This document shows, piece after piece, positions 1-6,713 of a stretch of 10,223 bases of DNA. Source of the stretch: Hyphomicrobiales bacterium (GTDB lineage: Bacteria > Pseudomonadota > Alphaproteobacteria > Rhizobiales > S144-23); assembly GCA_015494375.1 (NCBI GenBank), contig WGBL01000331.1, forward strand, positions 1 to 10,223, in the 5' to 3' direction. Under the pieces are notes generated by a model. That model worked only from the letters and a program-made list of their open reading frames with translations. It was not told the origin of the DNA and did not search any database. Position 1 is the first letter of the stretch. Each line of letters starts with the position of its first letter. The translations under genes and the position numbers were made by a program.

Positions 1-424
1 GGAATGACGAAGGTGGGCGGGAATGACGGGAATGACGAAACTGGTAAGCAGGTAAGCTGGTAAGGAATAGCTGACAAGCTGGAAAGCAATAGGTGACAGT
101 GAGAGGCGATGGCCGTGGAGACGAGGTGATGGCCGCCGTGAAGGCGATAGCCGCGGTGATAGGCGATCCCGGCGATGAGAGGGAATGGAGCGGCGAGAGG
201 CACCGGAATGGCGGAGCAAGGTGGCGAGCGAAAGTGGCAATGGCCACCTTGGCCGGGAATTGGGAACAGGGAACTCCCATCAAAGGAAGACGAGAAAGCG
301 AGAGCGGCAAATCCAATGAGGATAGGCGACTCCCAGCGGCTCGGTTGGGCTCCACAAATTGCCTCTCCCTGCAGGCGTACAACTCGCACGTTGCGCCTCG
401 GCTTGTTACAAGAACCATTGCAGT

Positions 425-487
425 GTCTCTCAAGCGTCATTGTCTCTCAAGCTTCATTCCCGCGGTCTCTCAAGCGTCATTCCCGCG
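425..487 (+). repeat. 23-bp tandem repeat, 2.7 copies
   Basis: Three head-to-tail copies begin with GTCTCTCAAGC: 425-441 (17 bp, shortened), 442-464 (23 bp) and 465-487 (23 bp). The two full copies differ at one position (AAGCTTC versus AAGCGTC). Each contains the CGTCATT-like start of the palindromic repeat that follows, and only the last copy continues into the full palindrome. This looks like local duplication of the flank of a mobile palindromic repeat. Confidence 0.8.
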
Positions 488-501
488 AAGGCGGGAATCC
501 A
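476..501. repeat. REP-like palindromic intergenic repeat
   Basis: ATTCCCGC (479-486), a GAAG loop (487-490) and GCGGGAAT (491-498) form a perfect 8-bp stem with a 4-nt loop, preceded by CGTC and followed by CCA. This is the widespread CGTCATTCCCGCGAA...CGGGAATCC repeat seen between genes in many proteobacteria. Its other-strand form, GAATGACG, recurs at the left window edge (1-38), so more copies probably lie just outside. Confidence 0.75.
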
Positions 502-595
502 AATGGGCGGAGAGGCTGGCGCGAAGCTCCGCGTTTTGGGCCCCCGCCAGTCCCAAGGACGATAGTCGGCGGCGAGCAATAACTGGAGTGGGAAG

Positions 596-1516
596 ATGAG
601 CACCGGCGAGAACGAGAAGAAGAAATTCACCTATTACCCGGGCTGCTCGAGCCAGGGCAGCGCACGGCATTTGGATGAGTCGTTGAGGGCCATCGCGCCC
701 GAGATCGGCATCGAGCTCGAGGAGCTCGACGACTGGAACTGTTGCGGCGCTTCGGTGGGCCATATCGGCGGTGGACAGTTGCCCAACATGGCGCTCACGG
801 GCCGCAACCTGGCCAAGGCCGAGGCACAGGGCCCTCAGGACGTGGTCACGGGTTGCGCGGCCTGCTACCTCAACACCCATGCCGGCAACGAGAAGATCAA
901 GTCCGACGTCAAGATGCGCCGCAAGGTCAACGAGGCGCTCGGGGCGGCCGACATGTCCTATGACGGCGATCTCCAGGTGCGGCACATGTGCGAGGTCATC
1001 GTCAACGAGGTGGGTGTGGACAAGATCAAGGAGCGTGTGACCAACCCCCTCAAGGGTCTCAAGGTGGCGGGCTATGTCGGCTGCCAGACGGTGCGCCCCT
1101 TTGCCGGCACCGACGGCGGCGGCGCCTATGACACCTACGAAGATCCCGAATTCCTCGACGACTTCACCGAGGCGTGCGGCGCCGAGGCGGTCGAGTTCGA
1201 CCCCAAGACGAGCTGCTGCGGCGGCTCGGTGGCGGTCATGAGCCCCGATCGCACCTTGCATCTCATCAAGAAGATCGTCGAGGCGGCCGACGAGGCGGGC
1301 GCCGACGTGATCGCAACGCCCTGCCCGCTCTGCCAGACCAATGTCGAGATGTACCAGGACGCCATCAACAAGAAGTACGGCACCAACTACCAGATCCCGG
1401 TGGTCTTCTACAGCCAGCTGATGGCGGTGGCGTTTGGCCTTGACGCTGAAAAGGATGCGGCGCTTCACCGCAACACCATCCGCTCGGAGAAGCTCGAGCA
1501 GATGGCGAAGAAATAG
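596..1516 (+). CDS. HdrB-like CCG-domain iron-sulfur protein (heterodisulfide reductase subunit B family)
   Basis: A 306-residue soluble protein with two cysteine-rich CCG domains, as in subunit B of CoB-CoM heterodisulfide reductase and its bacterial sulfur-oxidation (sHdr) relatives. Domain 1 has C17, C49-C50 and C87-x2-C90. Domain 2 has C163, C207-C208 and C243-x2-C246. Both therefore fit the Cx31-43CCx34-36CxxC pattern that ligates non-cubane [4Fe-4S] clusters. The expected role is thiol/disulfide or electron-transfer chemistry in an Hdr-type complex in the cytoplasm. ATG 596 is preceded by GGAG at 585-588, a good spacing. No hdrC or hdrA partner is in the window: at least 595 bp upstream are non-coding and the downstream genes face it. 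It could instead be the HdrB-like subunit of a non-classical succinate dehydrogenase/fumarate reductase (SdhE type). The family is sure; the pathway is not. Confidence 0.9.
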   Translation: MSTGENEKKKFTYYPGCSSQGSARHLDESLRAIAPEIGIELEELDDWNCCGASVGHIGGGQLPNMALTGRNLAKAEAQGPQDVVTGCAACYLNTHAGNEKIKSDVKMRRKVNEALGAADMSYDGDLQVRHMCEVIVNEVGVDKIKERVTNPLKGLKVAGYVGCQTVRPFAGTDGGGAYDTYEDPEFLDDFTEACGAEAVEFDPKTSCCGGSVAVMSPDRTLHLIKKIVEAADEAGADVIATPCPLCQTNVEMYQDAINKKYGTNYQIPVVFYSQLMAVAFGLDAEKDAALHRNTIRSEKLEQMAKK

Positions 1517-1525
1517 CGCCGATCG

Positions 1526-1585
1526 CGTCGTGAGGGCAGGGCAAGGGATATCTGCCGGGCGCAGTGCTGCGCCAGCCACACGACG
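1526..1585 (+). terminator. hairpin after the hdrB-like gene, possible terminator
   Basis: Starting 10 bp after the stop codon, CGTCGTG (1526-1532) can pair with CACGACG (1579-1585). Inside it, GGCGCA (1558-1563) and TGCGCC (1568-1573) form a 6-bp stem with a 4-nt loop. There is no T-run behind it, so intrinsic termination is only a suggestion. Its place between two convergent transcription units supports some transcript-end role. Confidence 0.35.
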
Positions 1586-1596
1586 GGAAGGAGCAC

Positions 1597-1650
1597 GTGG
1601 CGCAGGGCAGCGAGCAGGTGGCGTAAGGCAACGAGCAGCAGCCGTAGGGC
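1597..1650 (+). repeat. 21-bp tandem repeat in the convergent spacer
   Basis: Copy 1 (1597-1617) and copy 2 (1618-1638) share GTGGCG..GGCA.CGAGCAG with a few mismatches. A decayed third copy (about 1639-1650) keeps the GCCGTAGGGC core. The repeat lies between the convergent hdrB-like gene and the end of the cas operon. The overlapping open frames here look like repeat artefacts, not genes. Confidence 0.7.
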
Positions 1651-1734
1651 AGAACGTGTTGCATCAGCACCCAGCGCCTCGCGAGTTAGGCCGGCCCGGC
1701 GGCACAAGCTTCTCCTGCTTCTCCTGTCGCCGCA

Positions 1735-2187
1735 TCACGACGCAAGCGGCATGAGCTGGCCGAGGCCGAAATGGGAGCCGTAGCCGAAACAGAGGGGGCC
1801 CGCGACCGGCTCGGGGAAAATGATGCGCAGGAAACAGGGCTCTGCACGCCTGGGCGGCGCCTTGCCATTGGCCCGGCGCAGGACGAAGTCGCCGGCCGAG
1901 AGCGCTTCCCCCGTCGCGAGCAGAACGGCGTTGCCGATGGGCTTGGTGTCGAGTGGTCTCGGCAGGCCGCGCGCCTCGCATTCCCGGGCGATCTGAACCT
2001 CTATGTCTTCGTCATGACGCGCAGGAATGCAGGGACTGCGTGAGAGCCACTCATAAGCGGGAGGATAAAGGCCACCCGGCATGGCCTCGCCCATCCATTC
2101 GGGGGCAAGCTCGACCGTACCAAGCCCCGGCACCGTGAGGTGATGGCAGTGGGCGAGGATGCGGATCGCGGCCGGCGCCGTGCCACA
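1735..2187 (-). pseudogene. csb2: C-terminal remnant of a Csb2-like (Cas5/Cas6-type) CRISPR protein
   Basis: About 150 residues at the minus-strand end of the operon. They carry features I associate with the C-terminal half of Csb2 (GSU0054 family, the Cas5-Cas6-type protein of type I-U/I-G): W-x-S-x-SP near fragment residues 47-52, an ARGLPRP segment near 72-78, and the closing F-PEPVAGPL-FGYG--FGLG glycine-rich loop ending in the stop. The N-terminal part is missing: at about 2187-2199 the coding sequence runs into an antisense transposase remnant. In this operon the intact gene would have been the likely crRNA-processing (Cas6-role) protein. The reading frame stays open upstream through the IS to 2748, so a chimeric product is possible, but the remnant is probably non-functional. 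The Csb2 assignment rests on pattern memory. Confidence 0.6.
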
Positions 2188-2571
2188 GCCGGAAACGCCA
2201 AGGACTTTCTCGATGAACTGATAAAACGCCTGCCCTTCCGCCTCGACGGCATCCAGGTCGACGGCGGATCGGAGTTCATGGCCGAGTTCGAGGCCGAGGC
2301 AAAACGGAGAAAAATAACCATGCACGTCACCCCGCCCCGCCGGCCCGACTTCAATGGACATGTCGAGCGCAACAACGCAACCTGGCGCTACGAGTTCTAC
2401 GGCGTCTACGAACTGCCCCACACACTCGATAAGCTCAACCCGCTCGTCGATGCCTTCGCGCAACTCCACAACACATTCCGTCCCCACAACGCACTTGCAG
2501 GCTTGACACCGCTCGAGTACCTCAATCAGCGCAACGCCAGAACCGAAACCCAAATCTCCAAAATGTACTGA
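2185..2571 (+). pseudogene. IS481-type transposase, C-terminal fragment (DDE/rve core)
   Basis: About 128 residues from the end of a DDE integrase-core transposase. The second catalytic Asp lies in IQVDGGSEF (Asp codon 2260-2262). The catalytic Glu lies in NGHVERNN (Glu codon 2365-2367), 35 residues later as usual for the family. These are followed by WRYEFY, a RPHNAL segment and a TPLEYL end motif. The first Asp and the N-terminal helix-turn-helix part are missing, so the protein cannot be active. The open frame extends left to an ATG at 2140, but that stretch is antisense to Csb2-like coding sequence and is not transposase. Confidence 0.8.
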
Positions 2572-2580
2572 ACCTGGACA
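2185..2580 (+). mobile_element. 3'-end remnant of an IS481-type insertion sequence
   Basis: Only the last third of the element survives. It contains the C-terminal transposase coding part and then ends at 2580 in CTGGACA. Read inward, that end is TGTCCAGGTTCAGTACA, a TGT-starting end as expected for this family. The right boundary at 2580/2581 is sharp because the minus-strand Cas7 gene is intact right up to it. The left end of the IS is absent: transposase similarity begins abruptly at about 2185-2199, where the Csb2-like coding sequence stops. I see no second inverted repeat and no target duplication. This fits insertion followed by a deletion that took the 5' part of the IS together with neighbouring cas sequence. 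Confidence 0.75.
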
Positions 2581-3238
2581 CACCATTGACCGGCTCCTTG
2601 CCTCCGACATAGAACCGCCCTTGCGCCACCTTGGGCGTCGAGAGGATGGCGAGCGCCAGGCCCTCGCCGTCGAAGCGCTCGATCGCCTCGCTCGCCGGTG
2701 TCTTGCAACAGATGGGCCGGATGTGCAGCTGCCCCTTGTAGGCACCATGGCTCTCCTGCCTTTCCTGGCTCACCCAGCCGAACACACGGTCGGCGGCGGA
2801 CAGCTCCTCGAGCGTCTTGGCGGGCTTGAGCCCATCACACAAAAGTGCGCTTGGTGCAAGGTCTGACTTTTTCTTCCTGCCAAGCTTTATCTTGCTCCCA
2901 TGTTTACTGAAGACGGCCATCCGCGAGTTGGTGATGGCCTCAAAGGCGGCGCGCAGTGGGCCCTTGAGGGAAGTCACCGGAAGAAGGGGGCGCCCGTCCG
3001 GCCCTCTGCGCATGGAAAATGTCTCGTGGCCGTCCTTGTTCTTCGTGGCCCGCGCCGCATCAGGGATGAGCAAAGGTGTCACCACCTCAATTTCAATGCC
3101 GATCCGCCCGCCCCATTTGCCCGGGTGATAACGGTCATGGCCGGCGGGACTGCACCTGCCGAGCGGACCACTCTCACAGGGCGTGACCGCGGGAATGAAA
3201 TTGTAGGGATTATGGAACCGCTCTTTCTGGTCAGACAT
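2522..3238 (-). pseudogene. truncated Cas7-type RAMP protein of the TIGR03986 family (type III-D)
   Basis: The ORF encodes 238 residues, but only about the first 219 (3238 down to 2581) are native. The last 19 are read from the antisense of the IS end and finish at a chance stop. The start, NPYNFIPAV then GHDRYHPGKWGGRI, is the hallmark opening of TIGR03986 CRISPR RAMP proteins. It is followed by TPLLIPD (54-60), LPVTSLKGPLRAAFEAITNS (86-105, the Cas7 SLKGxLR helix) and ADRVFGW (149-155). Family members are usually about twice this length or more, so the C-terminal half with its glycine-rich loop is lost. ATG 3238 overlaps the csx19 stop by 8 bp, which shows operon coupling. In III-Dv complexes the extra Cas7 subunit with an insertion is the likely counterpart. 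The truncated form is probably inactive. Confidence 0.75.
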
Positions 3239-3908
3239 GGAGCCGTTCCTCTGTGCCTATTTGCTCCGCGGACACCCGGTCCGGCCGCCTGGCCAGCGCA
3301 AAGCCGAGCAGGCGCTCGTGGGCAAACACCACATTGCCATCCTCGGCGATGTGGAAATATTCCCGCGCCCTAAGCGCAATGCCGCGTTCTGTTTCGACCT
3401 CGGGGCTTTTCCATGGCACCCAGAGCGGGCCGATGCGTGCGGACGAGAGGCACGTCCAGCCATCCTCATGCCCATGATATCTGCCCCAGAGGAGATATTT
3501 GTGATCGCGATAGCGCATATTGCACGCCGTGGGTCCTTCCGAGATGCCGACTCCCGCGAGCCTCTCCGCCACGACCCTGGCGACAACCCCGCTTTCCGTC
3601 AAAAGAGCGAGGCGACCATCCTTTCCCTCTCGCTTCCAACGTAGCTCCCAATGCTCGCAGACCATCCGTGCTTCAAAGGCCTCCTCGGCGAGCCGGACGG
3701 GCTTTCCATCATGATACACGAGCATCCCACTCTCGGCCCGAACGCGGAAAAAGCGGCAGGCCTGCGGCGTATAGGTGAAGCCCCACAGTTTCAGGGTTCC
3801 GATCTCCTCCTTCAGGTTCCCGATCTCCTCTTTCAGGTTCCACACATCCGCTATCTGCAGGCCAGAGGCCGACCATAGCCAGAGCGTCGTCTCCGTCATC
3901 TCGGCCAT
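3231..3908 (-). CDS. csx19: Csx19-family type III-D CRISPR accessory protein
   Basis: 225 residues from ATG 3908. This start is chosen because GGGAGG lies just upstream and the gap to the preceding stop (3922) is 13 bp; an in-frame ATG at 4010 would overlap the preceding gene by 89 bp. The C-terminal half has the Csx19/TIGR03984 pattern as I know it: KYLLWGR (137-143), GWTCLSSARIG (150-160), a P-rich turn, AREYFHIAEDGNVVFAHERLLGF (181-203). Csx19 is a small subunit of III-D effectors and is found bound in the III-Dv complex. Its exact role is unclear. Residues 24-40 contain a duplicated heptad, NLKEEIG twice then TLK, likely a short coiled-coil or helix extension. No catalytic motif is seen. 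It overlaps the next gene by 8 bp. Confidence 0.75.
   Translation of the reverse strand: MAEMTETTLWLWSASGLQIADVWNLKEEIGNLKEEIGTLKLWGFTYTPQACRFFRVRAESGMLVYHDGKPVRLAEEAFEARMVCEHWELRWKREGKDGRLALLTESGVVARVVAERLAGVGISEGPTACNMRYRDHKYLLWGRYHGHEDGWTCLSSARIGPLWVPWKSPEVETERGIALRAREYFHIAEDGNVVFAHERLLGFALARRPDRVSAEQIGTEERLHV
3792..3842 (-). repeat. 21-bp in-frame tandem duplication inside csx19
   Basis: Two adjacent 21-bp units (3792-3812 and 3813-3833) plus a partial third (CAGGTTCCA from 3834) encode NLKEEIG-NLKEEIG and the following VWNL on the minus strand. The copies differ by three bases or so. Because the unit is 21 bp it adds exactly one helical heptad and keeps the frame. Confidence 0.8.
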
Positions 3909-3921
3909 TGCGCCGCCTCCC

Positions 3922-5568
3922 TCATGCAGTCTGCTCTCTCTTCCGCGGGGCGTGATAGCATTGCCAGTCGGAATTGATCGCATCGATGTTTCCATCAAAC
4001 CCCATGGCACTCACGACCAGACCGTCCAGTGCGTCAAAGGGCGGCGGCAGGGCGCCGTGCGCCTTAAAGCGTATCTCGGTCACATCGATGTCACCCAGCC
4101 CACGCGTTACACCGAAGCCGAGTGGTGTGCGGCCGCTCGCAAGATCGCGGAGCGTAAGCAGCAGAAGCGCCATCGCGGCACCCTTCACATTCGGATCGTC
4201 TTCCTCACCGACCGCCACAAGCCGGGCCGGATCGAGGGTCATTCGGATGGGCTCCCAAGCAAGGCCCGGCGGTGGCTCGAGCACAGAATAGAGGAACTGA
4301 TCCGCCGCTCCTCCCGTCCAGCGGTCGATGGCATTGTGCATCACCGGCTCATAGCCGGCCTCTCCAGCAGCGCCTGCCCACCCAATCTCACGAAGAGCTT
4401 TGAGTGTTTCACTGAGGCCCGAATCGTCGTCTGAGCCGCTTCCGGCATTGAGCACATTCTGCCAACCATCGCGCGTGATCGTTTTTCGGGCATAGCAGTC
4501 ATCGACCGCAAGCGCACCGAGCCCCGCCATCGGTGTCTTGTCGTCCTTTTCGCCTCTGGCTGGCACCGCGGGTGCGCCGAAGAGGGCGGTCACGATCGGC
4601 GCCCTTTGCACCTGGCGAATAAACTCTGTGGCATTCTTGGCCGGCTTCTCCTTGAGCACGACATTGAGCACCGTCGCCGTGATGCGTTCGGCATGGCTGC
4701 GCAGAGCGCCTTTGATTCCGGCGCCTGTGAGCACCTGGGCGAGAGGAGCCTTCCCACGATTGGCCTCATGCTGGGTCTGGCTCAGCAACGGCAGCATGTC
4801 GATGCTCAACCCCTCAACATCGGCCTTGACCATCACGGGCCCGCGCGGCACCCAATGGACGGTGATCTCGAGGAAGGGGCGCGTTTCCTCCGCACCTGCA
4901 ACGCCGCGCGCGAACTCATCAAGGCTCTGGGCGCTCGCTTCGTTTTTTGCTCCTTTGACAAGCGCCAAAACGCCCTCGGGCGATGCCAGATCATCCTCGA
5001 TGATTTCGATGCCCGAGAGGCGGACCCGGCCGAGCCCGCGGGTCTTCGCGGCGCCCAGCCGCACCTCGCCCCGCTCGAGCGCGCGCAAGAGGGCAATGAG
5101 CCTGCGCCTCTTTTCCTCGACCTCGGCGGCTTTCGCCTCGACACTGACCTCAAGGCAAAGCGTCGTGCCACGCGGCAGGATTTCGCGATCGTATTTGACG
5201 TTCCTTGCGGCTGCGCCCGAGTAACGATCAATCCCGACACCATCGCGCAACTCTGGCACCACACCACCCTGGACCGTCGCATCCTCGATCAGGATAAAAC
5301 TGGTTGCGTCCTTGCTATTTCGGCCTTCCGCGCCTTTCTTGGGCGTCCGGCCCCACAGAGCGTCCGCCGCCTTCACGCCAAAGACGGTGCGAAACCATTC
5401 GCGCAGAGCACCGGCCAGGCTTGTGCCCGGAACATAGAGTTGGCCGCGGCCATTGACGGCAAGCGTCAGGTCGGTGCCGACATCGGCGTGCATGCCACCC
5501 ACATGAAGCGGCGTGAGCGCCTCAAGACACCCCGCCACCCGCCAACGCCTGACACTGCCACGGCTCAT
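3922..5568 (-). CDS. cas7-2x: Cas7-2x: tandem double Cas7 (Csm3-like) backbone protein of a type III-D variant
   Basis: 548 residues made of two Csm3-like Cas7 domains in tandem. Domain 1 (about 10-190): TPLHVGG (19-25), D33 at the usual Csm3 RNase Asp position, YVPGTSLAGALR (45-56), VGIDRYSGAA (111-120), loop KTRGLGRVRL (175-184). Domain 2 (about 232-500): SIDMLPL with D257 as the likely second Asp, LTGAGIKGALRSHAERI (280-296), HNAIDRWTGGA (411-421), loop VTRGLGDIDV (487-496). The protein would form two consecutive steps of the crRNA-binding filament and cut target RNA at two points spaced by one Cas7 unit. The same double arrangement is known from III-Dv effectors and foreshadows the single-chain type III-E gRAMP. 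ATG 5568 overlaps the preceding stop as ATGA, so translation is probably coupled. No lesion is seen. The catalytic Asp assignments come from motif position only. Confidence 0.85.
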   Translation of the reverse strand: MSRGSVRRWRVAGCLEALTPLHVGGMHADVGTDLTLAVNGRGQLYVPGTSLAGALREWFRTVFGVKAADALWGRTPKKGAEGRNSKDATSFILIEDATVQGGVVPELRDGVGIDRYSGAAARNVKYDREILPRGTTLCLEVSVEAKAAEVEEKRRRLIALLRALERGEVRLGAAKTRGLGRVRLSGIEIIEDDLASPEGVLALVKGAKNEASAQSLDEFARGVAGAEETRPFLEITVHWVPRGPVMVKADVEGLSIDMLPLLSQTQHEANRGKAPLAQVLTGAGIKGALRSHAERITATVLNVVLKEKPAKNATEFIRQVQRAPIVTALFGAPAVPARGEKDDKTPMAGLGALAVDDCYARKTITRDGWQNVLNAGSGSDDDSGLSETLKALREIGWAGAAGEAGYEPVMHNAIDRWTGGAADQFLYSVLEPPPGLAWEPIRMTLDPARLVAVGEEDDPNVKGAAMALLLLTLRDLASGRTPLGFGVTRGLGDIDVTEIRFKAHGALPPPFDALDGLVVSAMGFDGNIDAINSDWQCYHAPRKREQTA

Positions 5569-6695
5569 GACGCGACCTCCCCATTTGCGCTCGACTCGTT
5601 TGGCGCAATAAAATCGGGCCGTTGCTCTCTGTTCTTCTCCATGGCCCGCTTGTGGCCGCGCATGGCAAGAAGGAGTAGTGTGCGCAGGGCGAAGGCGCGC
5701 AACTCACCGCGCATCTCTTTGTGTGTGGCGGCGATCTCGCTTGGTAGCGGCTGCGCGTCACTGTGAGCTGCCAGGCAAAGGATGCGCCATAAAACGGATG
5801 ACGCGTTGTCCTCTTCGGAAAACAAATCTGCAAGCACTTTGCGCGCCTGCTCGGGCCATTTCTTTCTTCGCTTCTTATTTTTCTCGAGCGCGCCGAGCCA
5901 ATCGCGCACACGTGCGCAATCACCCGCCTCGCACGCGCCCATCACCGACCGCAGGGCGCCGAGTTGCGCCATGTTGGGCGTGCCGTCGTGCTCTGTTATC
6001 CGCCAACCAAGGGCCTCTTGGCGGAGCTTTTCGTCGAAGGCCACCCGATGTGCGGCACGCACGATTGCCTGCTCCCAGGCGGCCTTTTGCAGCATATGTG
6101 CGAAACGCCAAACGGCATCGTTTTTGTTTTTCTCCAGTGGCGGGTCCGACGCCTCCTGTCTTGCAAGGCCATCGCCTTGACTCGCCTCCGCTTTTGTCTC
6201 CATGCGCAAATTGCCGCCCTCGAGCATGCAAACGTCGTGGACCTTCTCAGACACTATGGGGTGGTTGAAACAGAGCTGGCCATAGCCCTCACCACGCCGT
6301 TCGCCAATGCCGGTGCGCTCCAGTTGCTCGACTTGCGCCCTCGACGGCCGCCGCGGTGCGTCAGGTTTGAATGGCAACCAGGCCACGGAGCCCGCTTGCA
6401 AACCGGTGAGGGTCGGCCGCGGTAGTCCCCACGAAGCCTGCCAGCTCTCAATCCGTCGGCTGCGCAGGGCAGCCTTCAAGTGGGGCGCGGCGCGATCGAA
6501 GAGTGTGCCTGGATCTTCCCCAAGCCCCCTCTCCAAGGCATCCATGAGCGCACTGAGATTGCCGGCGCCATCGAGCGCCAAAGGCGAGCCAAGGAGTGTG
6601 TCGCTCAGTAACCAGACGCAAAAGCCGGCGTCGGCGTCGCTTCCGCCGCTTGCATGCGGACACCGAGCTTTCTCAACGGACTGCTGATCGCCCAC
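5565..6695 (-). CDS. csx10: C-terminal half of a split Cas7-Cas5(Csx10)-Cas11-like fusion
   Basis: 376 residues from a GTG at 6695. It lies in the same frame as the upstream ORF, separated only by one TAA (6714-6716) and six codons (GEVAVS). Residues 25-145 are the second half of Csx10, the Cas5-type protein of type III-D: VWLLSDTLL (27-35), W85, WGLPRPTLTGLQAGSV (89-104) and loop GIGERRGEGYGQLCFN (129-144). Residues about 190-350 look helical, with an AQLGALRS motif (243-250) and a basic stretch near 273-279. This may be the fused small subunit Cas11, as in the III-Dv Cas7-Cas5-Cas11 chain. Whether it is made separately is unknown. GGAGAGG lies 11 bp before the GTG and could allow reinitiation. 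I read the pair as one broken gene of about 883 codons. Confidence 0.75.
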   Translation of the reverse strand: MGDQQSVEKARCPHASGGSDADAGFCVWLLSDTLLGSPLALDGAGNLSALMDALERGLGEDPGTLFDRAAPHLKAALRSRRIESWQASWGLPRPTLTGLQAGSVAWLPFKPDAPRRPSRAQVEQLERTGIGERRGEGYGQLCFNHPIVSEKVHDVCMLEGGNLRMETKAEASQGDGLARQEASDPPLEKNKNDAVWRFAHMLQKAAWEQAIVRAAHRVAFDEKLRQEALGWRITEHDGTPNMAQLGALRSVMGACEAGDCARVRDWLGALEKNKKRRKKWPEQARKVLADLFSEEDNASSVLWRILCLAAHSDAQPLPSEIAATHKEMRGELRAFALRTLLLLAMRGHKRAMEKNREQRPDFIAPNESSANGEVAS

Positions 6696-6713
6696 TGAGA
6701 CCGCGACCTCTCC

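Larger units (their letters stand above)
1..595. other. repeat-rich non-coding region upstream of the hdrB-like gene
   Basis: I see no convincing gene here. Open frames exist, but their translations are low-complexity and match nothing I recognise, and several overlap in different frames. The left part (about 1-80) is made of short degenerate repeats: GAATGACG occurs three times in 1-38 and GGTAAGC-like units recur at 43-63. A hairpin-capable pair, AAGGTGGC at 218-225 and GCCACCTT at 243-250, and an 11-bp palindrome CTTGTTACAAG at 402-412 are visible. The right part holds 23-bp tandem repeats and a palindromic repeat (listed separately). A promoter for the downstream gene should lie here, but I cannot point to a clear one. 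Confidence 0.6.

Noticed and set aside
425..498. Possible CRISPR array upstream of the hdrB-like gene
   Set aside because: The 23-bp units are head to tail without unique spacers, and they include the arm of a common palindromic intergenic repeat.
93..599. Plus-strand 168-codon open frame as a small gene
   Set aside because: Its translation is arginine-rich and low-complexity, it runs through the repeat cluster and palindrome, it overlaps other open frames, and it shows no domain.
470..1579. Minus-strand 369-codon frame covering the hdrB-like gene
   Set aside because: The plus strand has two full CCG cysteine motifs and a good ribosome site. The minus frame is its antisense.
1597..1650. Possible CRISPR array remnant (21-bp repeats at the end of the cas operon)
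   Set aside because: The units are directly adjacent with no spacers between them, and they are too short and degenerate for CRISPR repeats.
1684..1697. GC-rich palindrome GCCGGCCCGGC as the cas operon terminator
   Set aside because: It has essentially no loop and no T-run on either strand, so it gives little support for a terminator.
3909..4010. Extended csx19 start at ATG 4010
   Set aside because: It would overlap the end of Cas7-2x by 89 bp, and the extension shows no family similarity. ATG 3908 has a GGGAGG ribosome site and a 13-bp gap.
4606..5766. Long plus-strand open frame (386 codons) opposite Cas7-2x
   Set aside because: The minus strand here encodes clear Cas7 motifs. The plus frame is an antisense artefact of high GC content, without recognisable domains.
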